DNA of 64,000 bases from Blepharisma stoltei (taxonomy: Eukaryota > Ciliophora > Heterotrichea > Heterotrichida > Blepharismidae): assembly GCA_914767885.1 (NCBI GenBank), contig CAJZBQ010000045.1:399001-463000 (forward strand), given 5' to 3'. The notes below the pieces were generated by a model, which was not told the origin of the DNA, did not search any database, and worked only from the letters and a program-made list of their open reading frames with translations. The position numbers and the translations under genes were made by a program. Shown here piece by piece: positions 31,101 to 41,430 of the stretch (its first letter is position 1; each line of letters opens with the position of its first letter).

Positions 31101-33511
31101 ACACAATTGGCCCATTCTTCAAGGATTTGAAGAGAAGGAACGTCATAATTGTCTCTATATAAAGAATTTCCAGGGATATTGTATAAATCGCAAGGCAGAA
31201 TTAACTCAAGAGACTGATGCTCTTCTTCTTTGCTTATAAGCTCAACATTGGCTTCACTTACCCAATCTGCAAAAGAGTCATTCATCATATCTTTCGAATC
31301 ATTTCTCTTTGGTCCTCCCCTTTCTAGGAAACTTAGAAGGATTATGTAGTTTTCTTCTCGGAGAGAAATTTGGGTAAAAATGGTTAAATGCAAATTTTCT
31401 AAGTCAGAAATGTGCAAAACTGGGTCGTTGCATAAAAAAAAGTACCCGTCAGCTCTTGCTTTGTATAAAGTTTCTTCTTTGATTGAGACAGAGCAATGAT
31501 ATTGAATGGCATCTAAGAATAGTGCAGGAGACTTTGAAGCTGAGGCTAGCACTTGTTTCAAAATATCATCAGACAAGTAATATTCGAAGCTATTCTTTTT
31601 AAGATTTCCAGGCTCTATCAACCTACTCACACTTTTTTCTGATTTCCTCCTTATCTTTCTGGAGTCCTTCATAGATTTAAGTCTCCCAAGGAACAAAATC
31701 AGTGTAAGCTCAAGATTCTGAGGAGTTTTTTGGTTTGGTGCATGAAGTAAAGGTAAAATCGTGTTCAAAATAAGCTCATTATATTTAGAAATCGGCATCA
31801 ATCTTTCTTCAGCCATTTTCTGCCACACTAAATTTTTCACAGCTCTTGCCAAAATGTCAGTTCCTATCAATGCTCTGCTTTTCTCATGTCGAGTTTTAGA
31901 AAAAACTACCCATTCATAGTACATATTTAAGCCTTTTCTATGGAACAGCTCTTTTAAGGACTCATGGTTTGTATAGTTTTCGCTGCTTTCGAGAACATGA
32001 ATTGTATCCCTTACACTTCTTCGTTTAACTCTAGAAATTTCATGCTCATTGACACCAAAAATGGGGAATCGCAAATAAAAATTTTCAGACATATGAAAAC
32101 TGACTACTGCATCTCCATAAATATCTTCACCAAATAGGCTTGCTACAGGATTTCTTCTATTAATAGCAGGATTCTCGTCAAAAAAAATATAGCAATCCCA
32201 TCCATATTTAGATATCTTATTCGACATTATTTTGGCATTTGGGTGTTCTGCATCTCCATACATAGCTTTAACTATATGGCTGATAGGTATAGAATCTGTA
32301 TATTTTGTATCAAAAATCCTTATTTCAGGTCCTGCACAGCTAAAAAGACAAAGGTAGCTTGGAGTGCTTGCTGTTGGAACTAGCTTATATAAATCGTAAA
32401 CTAGCAGGCAGGGCTTTGTTTCTTTATTTTTTTGCTCTTCTGATTCGAATTTCAGCCTGTAGAGCTCTGAGGACGGAATCTGGAAATTTTGATCCCCAAA
32501 CAAGTCTACAGTGATGTCTGGCGAAGACCCCAAAAAGTTGGGCGGGTATGAAGGTACTGCAAATAATATAAAAGTCCCAATATTTACATATACAACTAAC
32601 GGTAATGTTAAGTTGTACCTTGAAATCTGTGATACCCCACAAGCAAGACAAAACAACTTCAAAGCTTTAGCTTCTGACTTATAAAGTCTCCCTTCTTCAC
32701 TTCTTGCATAAACCAGCTTGAATCTGACGTTTTTATACATAAAGCCGTTAAGCCACTCTTTAAATTTCTTCGGGAGTCCTAAATCTTCTTTCACCCCAGA
32801 CAGCTCAATAAATTCCTTTCCAAAGTGCCTCGAGCTTTTCCCCAAGTTCACATACAAATAGCTTGCGACGGCCCACACGAACCATTTAAAGTGCTGTTCC
32901 ATCTGCAAAGTTTTCCTCTGTATTGAAACCCCTGATATATCTCCTGCAGCTTGGCTAGATTTATTTAATAAATACATATGCTCTTTTACTCATTGTCGAG
33001 GTGGCAATGAAAGAATTTTTGCACATAAATCAACATGCATTTTCCGATCCCAACTGGTTTTGACTGCTAAGTTGTCACAATTGCTTGAAGAAATCGCTGA
33101 GTACAAGTTCACGAAGCTGAAGTTGCAGTTCTGCTTCAAAAGACTTTGCCAGTCGTTTAAATGCGATCTTTCGAAATCGCCTGATTTTAGATCGTGCTCA
33201 AAATTATAAAAAGCCATTGGAGGCAGCGGAATGGACCCTACAGGAAAAGTCTCGACTTTTTTAGGAGCAGGCTGAGGTGGGAATTCAACTTTGGGTGCTT
33301 GGTACTTGGGAGAAGCCATAGGAACGCTAGATGCTGGAGGAATTGGCAACGGAGCTGAGGAGGCGACTGATTCGTGAGATGTGTCAGAAGGTCTTGGCGG
33401 AATAGACTGCTTTGATAAGTTATCTGAGGTGTTATTGAATCTCTTATGAGCTTTAATTGGAGTATTGTGCTTGGAAGGCTTTGTTACGGGTTTTCCACAT
33501 ATGCATCCCAT
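28159..33511 (-). CDS. Large N-myristoyl-type protein with C-terminal RCC1 repeats
   Basis: One gene assembled from three blocks. It starts MGCICGKPVTKPSKHN (myristoyl/palmitoyl signal), with a Pro-rich linker. An in-frame TGA (PPRQWVKEHMYL) leads into about 700 residues of unrecognised helical sequence ending WKLSQIARE. Element D (30271-30737) interrupts here. The frame continues ERRYFDAQAADEHFDAV with TGA Trp codons into about seven RCC1 repeats (VYVWGTDSAGQLG, YAWGNNEYAQLG, YVWGRGEGGQLG, YGWGWGSNGQL, CGMNDFGQLG, WAWGRCKEGQLG). Element C (28198-28508) lies before the last residues VYIKSLKGFSS. RCC1 propellers bind GTPases or chromatin. About 1470 residues. Role unknown, likely membrane-attached. 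Confidence 0.75.
28198..28508. mobile_element. GC-rich interspersed element C
   Basis: 311 bp flanked by a perfect 15-bp duplication CTTAATATACACGAT (28183-28197 and 28509-28523). Its right end carries an AATCTT repeat tail. It is inserted close to the 3-prime end of the RCC1 gene; removal changes only the last residues. TA sites lie inside the duplication. Confidence 0.82.
30271..30737. mobile_element. GC-rich interspersed element D
   Basis: 467 bp flanked by a perfect 12-bp duplication TCTCTTGCAATT (30259-30270 and 30738-30749). The tail at the right end is TTAATCTAATC. It contains ACGTCACC at about 30603. It splits the RCC1 gene; joining at the duplication gives SQIAREERRYFD. The duplication holds no TA, so a TA-type excision would not be exact. 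Confidence 0.82.
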
Positions 33512-33569
33512 TTTAGTTATTTAATAGTCTGATGGAAATTTTATTCAAAAATCAAACAATCATTAATGA

Positions 33570-35990
33570 CTAATAAACACTGCTCTCGTTCAGGCCATAT
33601 TTCATAGACCCTTGGGAGTTCTGAGAGCGGGGCAAGCTGAGAGAAGCTTCGTTAAAATCTTCTTGGATGCTATCAAGCTTAAATCCTCGGGAAGGAAGCT
33701 TAGAAGCTCTGGAGGCAGGCTTGGTGTCGTTTTCAAGGTACTTGAAAAGGAGGTCGTCAAGCTTATTCAGCTCGTCTGAAGCTCCTGATTCGATCTTGTC
33801 AAGGGCGCTAAGTCTTTCTTCATTTTTCTTGTTAATATAGTCAAGTCCAAGACTTGAGTTTGCGGTCTGAAAAGCGTCCATTGAAATGTTGGCTGGGCCA
33901 CCTTCTGGAAGTGAAGGGAAAAGGGTGTCAAGTTTGAGAGCTTTTATGTTGTCTGGCTGGGAGCCTGCTGGAGGGATGTTAGGCTTTGTGGGGAATTTTA
34001 TGTCTGGGTTAGCCAGAGGAATAAACTTGCTGTCGCTGTTAAGACTTCTTGCTGCGTAGTCTAAAGATAGCGAAGCGTCTCCTTTTCCAATTGGAGGGTT
34101 CAAAGGTAGTGGCTGATATGGAGGAAGCCTTGTATTTGTATCTGGCTTAGGCAGTCTGTTATTTACAATCGCCATGTACAATTCTTTTTGTCTTATTTCT
34201 TCATCTAAGTGTCTTTGTTTCATCTCTTCTCTCATTCTATCAAGATCTCTCTGGGCCGCATATCTTTGTTCATTAGCAAGCTGAGCTTCACCTTTAAGTT
34301 TGACAATGGCATCTTTCAGCTCATTCTGCTGGTGGCCCATTTCATTCCTGATCTTCCATATTTCATTGTCCATCTGAGACTGCAGATGCTTTGTTACTTC
34401 AATTGGGACTTCGTTTGTGACTCTTTCTATCCTGATCTCTTCTTTTCTAATAGGAGGAGATTTCGGTGGAGATCTTGGAGGCTCTACAGGTGGCATATCA
34501 ATTGGTGTCCTTACCCTTCTTTCTCTTTTAGGCGGGGCTGCAACGACTATATTCTGTGCATTCATGGCATTAAATTTTTCTAAATCTTGTAATTGTTTTT
34601 TCTTTTTTTCGCCTTCTCTTAAAAATTCCATTTCAAGCTCTCGACGCTGCTTTTCAAGGCGTTCTTCTTCAAGTCTTTCTTCCAAAATCTTTTGTCGCCT
34701 TTCTTCTTCTTTTTTGCGTCTTCTCTCTTCCATTTGTTCTTGAAGGGCTCTTCCAAGCTCAATTTTTTTGCCTTTTTCTGCTAGTTTTTCATATTCGACT
34801 TGAGATTCAACCATTATTGGGATTGTTGGGTTGGGCTGAGGGATGTCTATAGGCTGGGGAGGAGGATACATTGGTGGTGGAGGGACTTGTTGGAATGGCA
34901 TACCTTGTGGAGGATAATCAGGAGGCATACTTGGGACTTGAGAAGCCATAGGAGAATATGATTGAGGTGGTGGAAATTTGGGCTGATACATGGGCTCTTG
35001 ATAATAGTCACCTGGAGGAGGCATCCCTGATCGAGGATCATAATATTGATCTTGGTAAGGAGCTCTTGAATTCTGGTAATAAGGGTCAGTCATCAGCTGC
35101 GCTTGAGAAGCAGAAACTTGCATTTGGCCTCTTTGAGAAGGATCAGTTCCAGTCGCTCCAAGCTTTGTATAAAAATCAACAGGTTTCAAAAACTTAGGAT
35201 CATTTTCATTATACTTAGGTGGCCTCACAGCTATAATATTCCCAGAAGAGTCTCTAAAAGGAGCTCCTGCCCCAGGCTTCCCAAAAGGGAAATAATCCGC
35301 TTGTTTTTCATCTCCTCCCCCTCCTCTATTCCTTTTTTTCTGAGTTTCCCTTTCCTGCATCTGCCTTTGCAACTCCATTTGGTATTGCTTTTTCCTATCA
35401 ATTTCCATTTGCTGTTGTTCAGTTATTTGCATCATTGGGATTTGGCTTCTACTATGAGGTCGGTTTTTTTGGCTTGGGATATAACCTTCTTGTGAATAAT
35501 CATCTTGTCTTCTGGATTTATTAGCAATATCATATTGTACCTGAGCTCGGTATTCTTCTTGCACTTTCCGGCGTCTTTCATCTGCTTCACTTATAGGATT
35601 CGTAAAAAAACTGTTGCCAGGGGGAGGCTGATTTCTAGACGCATTTTGTTGGGGAGATTGAAACTGATCGAAACTTTGACGGACTTGGGCTTGCATTGGA
35701 GGCAGTGGAGATGGATAGTCATAGCCTTGGGGGTTATAGCTTGGAGGCTCATTTATAGGAGCATATTGGGGGTCAGGAGGCGCTTGAAATTGTTGGGAGT
35801 TTTGAGGGAATTCTTTTGGGGGTGGAAAATTCATGAAAGAGTCTTGTTGAAGACTTAAAGGTTGAGGGGGGACGACAGAAGATGGAATTGAAGCAGAGTC
35901 TAGCCCTAGCTTTGCTTTCCTTCTTGCTTCCCATCTTTCATCTCGATTATTTCTTCCTTGTTGTGGAGGGTTAGAGAAATCTTGAAGCAT
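33570..35990 (-). CDS. Large Pro/Gln-rich coiled-coil protein, CSPP1-like
   Basis: 806 residues, uninterrupted. The N-terminal half is Pro/Gln/Tyr-rich (PPQPLSLQQ, DYYQEPMYQPKFPPPQ). The central highly charged helix is ALQEQMEERRRKKEEERRQK..LEEERLEKQRRELEMEFLREG. A second coiled coil (LQSQMDNEIWKIRNEMGHQQNELKDAIVKLK) and a Ser-rich tail follow. The arrangement resembles CSPP1/CCDC66-type centrosome or cilium-tip proteins; this is compositional similarity only. It starts 59 bp from the RCC1 gene on the same strand. Confidence 0.6.
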   Translation of the reverse strand: MLQDFSNPPQQGRNNRDERWEARRKAKLGLDSASIPSSVVPPQPLSLQQDSFMNFPPPKEFPQNSQQFQAPPDPQYAPINEPPSYNPQGYDYPSPLPPMQAQVRQSFDQFQSPQQNASRNQPPPGNSFFTNPISEADERRRKVQEEYRAQVQYDIANKSRRQDDYSQEGYIPSQKNRPHSRSQIPMMQITEQQQMEIDRKKQYQMELQRQMQERETQKKRNRGGGGDEKQADYFPFGKPGAGAPFRDSSGNIIAVRPPKYNENDPKFLKPVDFYTKLGATGTDPSQRGQMQVSASQAQLMTDPYYQNSRAPYQDQYYDPRSGMPPPGDYYQEPMYQPKFPPPQSYSPMASQVPSMPPDYPPQGMPFQQVPPPPMYPPPQPIDIPQPNPTIPIMVESQVEYEKLAEKGKKIELGRALQEQMEERRRKKEEERRQKILEERLEEERLEKQRRELEMEFLREGEKKKKQLQDLEKFNAMNAQNIVVAAPPKRERRVRTPIDMPPVEPPRSPPKSPPIRKEEIRIERVTNEVPIEVTKHLQSQMDNEIWKIRNEMGHQQNELKDAIVKLKGEAQLANEQRYAAQRDLDRMREEMKQRHLDEEIRQKELYMAIVNNRLPKPDTNTRLPPYQPLPLNPPIGKGDASLSLDYAARSLNSDSKFIPLANPDIKFPTKPNIPPAGSQPDNIKALKLDTLFPSLPEGGPANISMDAFQTANSSLGLDYINKKNEERLSALDKIESGASDELNKLDDLLFKYLENDTKPASRASKLPSRGFKLDSIQEDFNEASLSLPRSQNSQGSMKYGLNESSVY

Positions 35991-36080
35991 TTAATTTATT
36001 TTATTATCTTGAAACTGATTCAAAAACATATAAAGTTTAGGATCTGCGTTTTGTTTCAAGGGAAAGGTTTAGCTTATTAG

Positions 36081-36600
36081 TACTTTTCGAGAAGCCATTG
36101 CAATTTCAGAAATACTATCTCCACCGGTAACTCCTCTTAACCTGCTCGCCATTTCGTGCACGACCTTACAAATAAACTCCTGCTGGGCAAGGGCTTGCAC
36201 TCACTACCCAGTAGTTGGATAAATCGCGCCACCCTGTTGTACGTCAACAAAGTCTCCCGCCATGGAAAATTTAAAATTTGAATTTTCTTGTTGCTCTTAG
36301 CCAAAATGGAGGGTGCAACTTCTGGCTTCATGCTGATTAGCCAGGATGAACACTACTAGCTCTGCTTGGAGACCTTTTTCGACTTTCAGACCCATTTCCC
36401 TCTGATGCAAAAACCTTTATTTGGACTAAAGCTTGCGGTCTGCTAGCCTGAAATTGTGCTTCACCAAAACAGGAAAACCTGGTGGATACACATTCCCGAA
36501 CACCAATCTCCTTTCTTGAGGTTCTACACGGCCTTTGGGCTGCCGCTACAGAATTTAAGAAGATGAATTGGCTTTCCCACCATTTTTATGTATATATTAT
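36081..36600. mobile_element. GC-rich interspersed element E (intergenic)
   Basis: GC-richer 0.5-kb block between the CSPP1-like and CFAP97 genes. Flanks share an imperfect duplication of about 25 bp beginning GTTTCAAGGGAAAG (36053) and GTCTCAAGGGAAAAG (36601). No open frame accepted. Ends are approximate. Confidence 0.55.
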
Positions 36601-36824
36601 GTCTCAAGGGAAAAGCAATTTAGCTGTTAAGAGTTTTCATCGGTTCGAAAAACCGTTTGAATTTATATTTAAATTTTATATCTGAATAAGAAATTTACTT
36701 TTCAGAATGATCTATACCTTTTAGCTTAAGTAGTCTACCTTTATTTATCTTTAATCTCAATTTCTTCAAGTTAATAAGAATCATGACAGTTTATAAAAAG
36801 AAAATCAAATAATAAAAAATGATT

Positions 36825-38141
36825 TTATATTTCAGCATTCTCGATTTCTTGCTCGATCTCATCAGTTTCTTGATTATTGATATCCTGTGCATTATTCGTA
36901 TCTTGCACTTCATATCTTTCAGCTAAAACCAGCTCATTATTCTCAAATTTCACGAGAGCTGCCAACTTATCATAGTCTTCTCTCATCTTCATAAGTTTTC
37001 TTGCTTCTTTATATGAGATTTCAAGCGAGTATTTTTCAGGGTCTTCAATGTTGTAAGCCATGATCAATAAGGTCTTTTTATCAGTTCTAATTTCCACTAT
37101 AAAGTACTTCTCCTGAATTATTAGCCCTTGTTTATATACCTGTGCTCTATGATCTTCCTGATAAATTGGGTCAAGCTTTCTTGCAGTTCTCCTTGAAAAT
37201 GAGCCAGTTGAATTTAGCCTAGCACTTAAGTTCCTGATCGGCTTACCTTCAACTCCCAAAATATATGGGAACTCGCATATGTTATTCAGGATCTTCTCTG
37301 TTTCTTTTCTGTCGACCTCATATTTGTCAATTCTGTAGGTTGATTCTTTTTTTTGAATTCTTTTCAAGAGGCTTGCATTTTCTGCTATTATTTCTTGCAT
37401 TCGCCTTTTCCTCAAATCACTGTTCAAGCTCTTTTTAGCGGAGTTTGATTTCGGGTTCTTATTAGTAGAATGGATCTTGTACATCTTTTCATAAAGAATT
37501 CGGTTTTCTCTCTCAATTTCTGTGAATTTTTCTAAATATCATATATTGTAATTGCCCAAGGATGGCGCTATCTTGCGTCATCCTCGGGCAATTTAAAAAA
37601 TGGCCCCACACCGGAATTGAATCTACGTGTGGGGCCATTTTTGGTGCGTGGAAGTCGATGTTCTCCACACACCAAAAATGGCCTTATATGTGGGTTCAAT
37701 TCCCGGTGTGGGGCCATTTTTGAATTGCCCGAGGATGGTGCAAGATAGCGCCATCCTCGGGCAATTACTATACCTTCTAAAAGCTGACTCTTCTTACTTT
37801 CTTGTTCCTTGAGTATACAAATCCTTCGAAAATCCTACTTTTTAGGGATAAAAAAACTCTATGGATAGCAAAATAATTTACAAAAATATTTTAATAAATA
37901 AATGAAACGTAATCGCTTCAATTAATATTTTAACATACATTTTATAATCCCCTTCAGCCAAAAAAATTGTTAGCTCATGAAAAAAGAAGTTAGTATTTTT
38001 ACTAACATGCCTATAAGACGGAGGAGGAGTTGAGCTTAAAGAGGAAGTTGCATGCTTTAATTTTCATTCATGAATTTCCTGAGTCTTAAGTTTAAAACGT
38101 TTATCCACAACTTTGTTCCCAACCGGAAGAGCTCGATACAT
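36825..38141 (-). CDS. CFAP97: CFAP97 (hemingway) domain ciliary protein
   Basis: Starts MYRALPVGNKVVDKRFKLKT with Trp as TGA. After an inferred IES the frame is HVSKNILKEQESKKSQLLEE, then a 15-nt intron that itself holds a palindromic insert, then KFTEIERENRILYEKM and RRMQEIIAENASLLKRI. The paired (I)EREN(R/Q)xL and ENxxLLKRI helices are the CFAP97D/hemingway signature. The C-terminal half (YKQGLIIQEKYFIVEIRTDKKTLLIMAYN) is lineage-specific. It probably acts in axoneme assembly. Confidence 0.75.
37532..37773 (-). other. 15-nt intron disrupted by a palindromic insert
   Basis: Minus strand GTA at the 5-prime end (37773) and TGATATTTAG at the 3-prime end (37532). Removing the insert between TA 37769-37770 and TA 37542-37543 leaves GTATATGATATTTAG, a 15-nt intron with A at position 10. 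Splicing then yields SQLLEEKFTEIEREN in frame. Confidence 0.65.
37544..37770. mobile_element. Nested palindromic element inside an intron
   Basis: About 227 bp. Both ends are near-identical 44-bp hairpins (GCCCGAGGATGGCGC pairing with its inverse). The middle is a second large palindrome built on ATGGCCCCACACCGG and its inverse, with an inner GGTGTGTGGA-type stem. The whole element folds on itself. A third copy of the end hairpin stands alone at 43177-43220. Confidence 0.8.
37816..37995. other. Putative IES, about 179 bp, TA pointer
   Basis: Separates PSYRHVSKN from ILKEQESKKSQ in CFAP97. It contains stops in frame; joining TA 37995-37996 to TA 37816-37817 gives AAT ATA CTC AAG. Confidence 0.5.
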
Positions 38142-38192
38142 TTTCTCTTATGAATTATATAGTTAAGTAAAATAAGTAAAATTGTTAATAAA

Positions 38193-38591
38193 ATGGACAG
38201 AGAAGAACCAAATACACATGACCAGATCCCAAGACCAAAGCCAAGACGAAACTATGGCTTTCTAAGGCAAAAAGATAAAGGTGCCAAGCCACAATCTGAG
38301 TTCATTAGAATGAACCAAAGTAACGCAAATCCCCTAAACTTGCCACCTGGTGCGCTTCCCTTATATTCGCTTGATGAAATACGTGAACACCGCAAGGTCG
38401 ATGACTGCTGAATGGTATTTGAAAACAAAGTGTATGACATCACACAGTATATCCGTTACCACCCTGGAGGGAATAAAATAATGCAAGCTGCAGGAATGGA
38501 TGGGACAAGGCTTTTCATGGAATACCATCCTTGGGTAAACTATTCCATTATACTTGGAAAATATCAAATCGGCTATTTACTGCGAAATTAA
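38193..38591 (+). CDS. Cytochrome b5-domain protein
   Basis: 132 residues. The basic N-terminus (PRPKPRRNYGF) precedes a cytochrome b5 heme-binding domain (about 55-132): YSLDEIREHRKVDDCW(TGA)MVFENKVYDITQYIRYHPGG with first heme His, then FMEYHPW with the second. No membrane anchor. It resembles CYB5R4/CYB5D1-type domains; an electron-transfer role is inferred. Start ATG 38193 lies 51 bp from the divergent CFAP97 start. Confidence 0.85.
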
Positions 38592-38624
38592 GCTTAAAAC
38601 TTTATATATAGTTAATTTAAATAA

Positions 38625-39449
38625 ATGAAAAGAGGAAACCCAGGAGCTCGTCAGGTTCCATCAAGATTTATGACCCACAACCCACGTCTTGAAAGAGAAA
38701 CTAAAAAAAAAGAAGAGCAGCTAAACACTTCTCTTAACCGATCAAGAAACTCAAGAAACTCTAGTATGGAGCTTGATGAAAGCTTAAAGCTGCAATCGCG
38801 GCCTGCTGTAAGGACTATCAAGCATGAGCTGAAAAACTTGGATTTCCTTCAAACAATTCTGTATCAATGAGCCTATGCTCTCGGCCTTGCCCAACAATGC
38901 TATGATATTCAGTTCCTCAAAGCCTCAGACCAATTTTCTGACCGATGCCAGCAATTGGTAGAATTGAAGAAAACTGTGATGTCTCTTTCCTCAGATATAG
39001 CAGCGCGAGAAAAGACAAAGCTCCTAGATGATGTGCTATCAATGGAATATTCATCGTTAAAAGCTGTGGAAGATGATATCTTGATGACTTCAGCTTATTT
39101 GCAAGAATTAGAAAATGCTTCATATTTTACCTTGCATAAAATGAAACTAGGAGAAAATGTTATTGTAAGTCCTTCTGAACTGATAAATTGCCTGGAAAAG
39201 GCAAGTCTTACCTTAAAACAGATACAGACTCTTATTGATCCTGAAGCACAAGAAATAAAAAATCTAGGGATGGAAATCGAAGAGTTTCTAAATGTGGTAA
39301 CTGAAGAACAAAAAGAAATAGAGAGAAATGAGCAGCTTGTGGCAGAGCTACAGAGGCTGTATGATAAAGAAAAAATAATAATTGCTGAGATGGCGATCGA
39401 GAAAAGGGAAATAGAGATTGATGAGCTGCTGTCTGGGTCTTTAATGTAA
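38625..39449 (+). CDS. Coiled-coil protein, possibly HAUS8-like
   Basis: 274 residues from MKRGNPGARQVPSRFM. The basic, Ser-rich N-terminus (SRNSRNSSM) is followed by an all-helical region (ELKNLDFLQTILYQW with TGA; LVELKKTVMSLSSDIAAREK; EFLNVVTEEQKEIERNEQLVAEL). Basic disordered start plus long coiled coil is the plan of augmin subunit 8, but no diagnostic motif was seen. Confidence 0.5.
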
Positions 39450-39478
39450 TTTGCTTGAAATTTATTAAATTAACTTAA

Positions 39479-40633
39479 CTAGTCATTTTTTTCTGAAGAT
39501 TTGTCAGAAGGTTCCTTTTTCATTTTTCCGTTTTCCCATACTCCTTTTCTTCCTTTTCCTCTTTCGTTATAAAGAGTTCCTTGTCCATGCTGTTTTCCAT
39601 TTAACCAATTTCCTTCATATTTTTTGCCATTTGGCCAGCCAAAAATGCCCCAGCCTTCTTTTTGGTCCATTACATATTGCCCGTCATAATATCTTCCATC
39701 AGACCATTTAAATATCCCTTTCCCATGCATTTTATTATTCTTCCAATCTCCTTCGTATTGTCTGTCGTTATTCCAAACATATTTTCCTTTTCCTTCAATT
39801 TCATTATTAGCAAACTCTCCTTCATAATGGCTTCCATCTGCCCAGGAAAATTTTCCAAATCCACTTTTTGATCCGTCCTTATAATTTCCTTCATATCTCG
39901 AGCCATCAACCCATGTCTCAATGCCAAAGCCTTGCTGCTTATTTGAAAATCATTCCCCTTCATATACATTTTTCATGGAATATATCATTTTCCCTTTACC
40001 TTGCATGAGCCCTTCTACCCAATCTCCTTCGTAGTAATCTCCAGTAGGAGAAATTTTTCTTCCTTTTCCATGAAATTTTCCAGCTTTCCAATATCCTTGA
40101 TAGAAAGAGCCGTCATGCGAATACAAAGTTCCTTTACCGTGCTGTTGGTTTTCTCCGTTACATTCTCCTTCATAAATGCTTCCGTCAGGAATTTTAATTA
40201 TTGTAATATTTCCAGGATTTTGTTCAGCACTATATTGGAAAGGTGGCAATGTTTCTAGGATTTCTTTTACTAGAGGACTAAGTAAATTTTTCGCATCTTC
40301 AATAGTAAATGGAGAATTCCAAATTTTTGCTGGCTCGGGTTTACTCGCCTTTGCTTTTAAATTTGTAGCATAAGATTTCCGAGCGAAATAGCCTCTGCAT
40401 ACAGATTGAATTCGAATGTTATTTCTTTTAGGAGGGATTTGAACTGGCTTTGGGAGCTGCACATCTTCAGGAGATATTGATTCTAGTTTGACGTTAGATG
40501 CATTAGTTCCAGATGGAACAGAAGAAGGAAGAGAATCTGGCAGAAGTTTCTGATTATTATTATTAGGAATTGAGTTGTCGAGGGTTACACTTCCGTCTTC
40601 TTTTTTGGAACCCATACAGTTGCAGGAGCCCAT
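39479..40633 (-). CDS. MORN-repeat protein with IQ motif
   Basis: 384 residues, joined through one TGA (YEGEWFSNKQQGFG). N-terminus MGSCNCMGSK suggests myristoylation and palmitoylation. IQ-like motif IRIQSVCRGYFARKSY at about 85. About nine MORN repeats run to the end (YEGECNGENQQHGKG, FYQGYWKAGKFHGKG, YYEGDWVEGLMQGKG, YEGNWLNGKQHGQG). MORN proteins organise membrane-cytoskeleton contacts in protists. No IES or intron. Confidence 0.88.
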
Positions 40634-40659
40634 TTTATTTGAATTATAAGAGATGAACT

Positions 40660-41428
40660 AAAAAAATTTCATATTTCAATGAAAGGACAACTGAAGAACT
40701 AGCGATATAAGTGAATCAAAAGGCATTATTTTCCAATTTAGCAGCAAATTTATTTTTTTTCGAATAGCGAGTTAGAGTAGAAAAATCTCCATCTTGAATG
40801 ATAGCAATATATCATTATCAATTCCAAAGAAAAAGGCGTAATAAATTTATTTTATATAAAATACTAGTTTTTATAGCAGATAAAATTTATATGCCTGAAT
40901 AAAACATAGAAGTAATAAAGTTTTTTTCATTTAATAAGTAACGCTCAATTTGAATTACCTTGTCTTGGTAAAGAATTATTTATTAAATTGTAATCTTTAA
41001 ATCTATGTTCCATTTTTAGATTTTGATTAGTCCATACATATAAAACCACTGAATATAATACCATTTTAAACGTTGTTTGAATTTTAAGTTTATTTAATTC
41101 ATTTCTTTCTCTCCGCTATAAAATTAAATAATTGCGCGAAGTAAATTAAACCTGGGCAATTAGACGGTCAGATCGTTAGAAAATGTACTACACGATAATT
41201 CTGCCAGCTCAGAGTGCCCAAAATTATTTCCAAGTAAAGCAAGTATATATTTAATTTTTAGCTCGCAAATATTTCACTAATTGCATCCCGAATAATTCTA
41301 AAATTCATTTTGAATTCTTTTAGAATTATAGGCATCTAGCACATTATGAAAATATAAAATGACAAATTAAATAATTTGCTACACTCAAAAATAATTGATG
41401 GTGCATATATGCAACATAACCTGAAAGT
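40660..41428. other. Intergenic stretch without recognised features
   Basis: About 0.77 kb of AT-rich sequence between the divergent MORN and RRM-like genes. No repeat family, tRNA or open frame with codon character was seen. Confidence 0.5.
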
Positions 41429-41430
41429 TA

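Noticed and set aside
36640-36670. GGTTCGAAAAACC as a tRNA T-arm
   Set aside because: It is a lone stem-loop with no matching acceptor or anticodon arms around it.
37684-37720. tRNA-like 3-prime half (GGTTCAATTCC then GTGTGGGGCCA) inside the palindrome
   Set aside because: No acceptable D-arm or anticodon arm could be drawn; the resemblance follows from the GC-rich palindrome itself.
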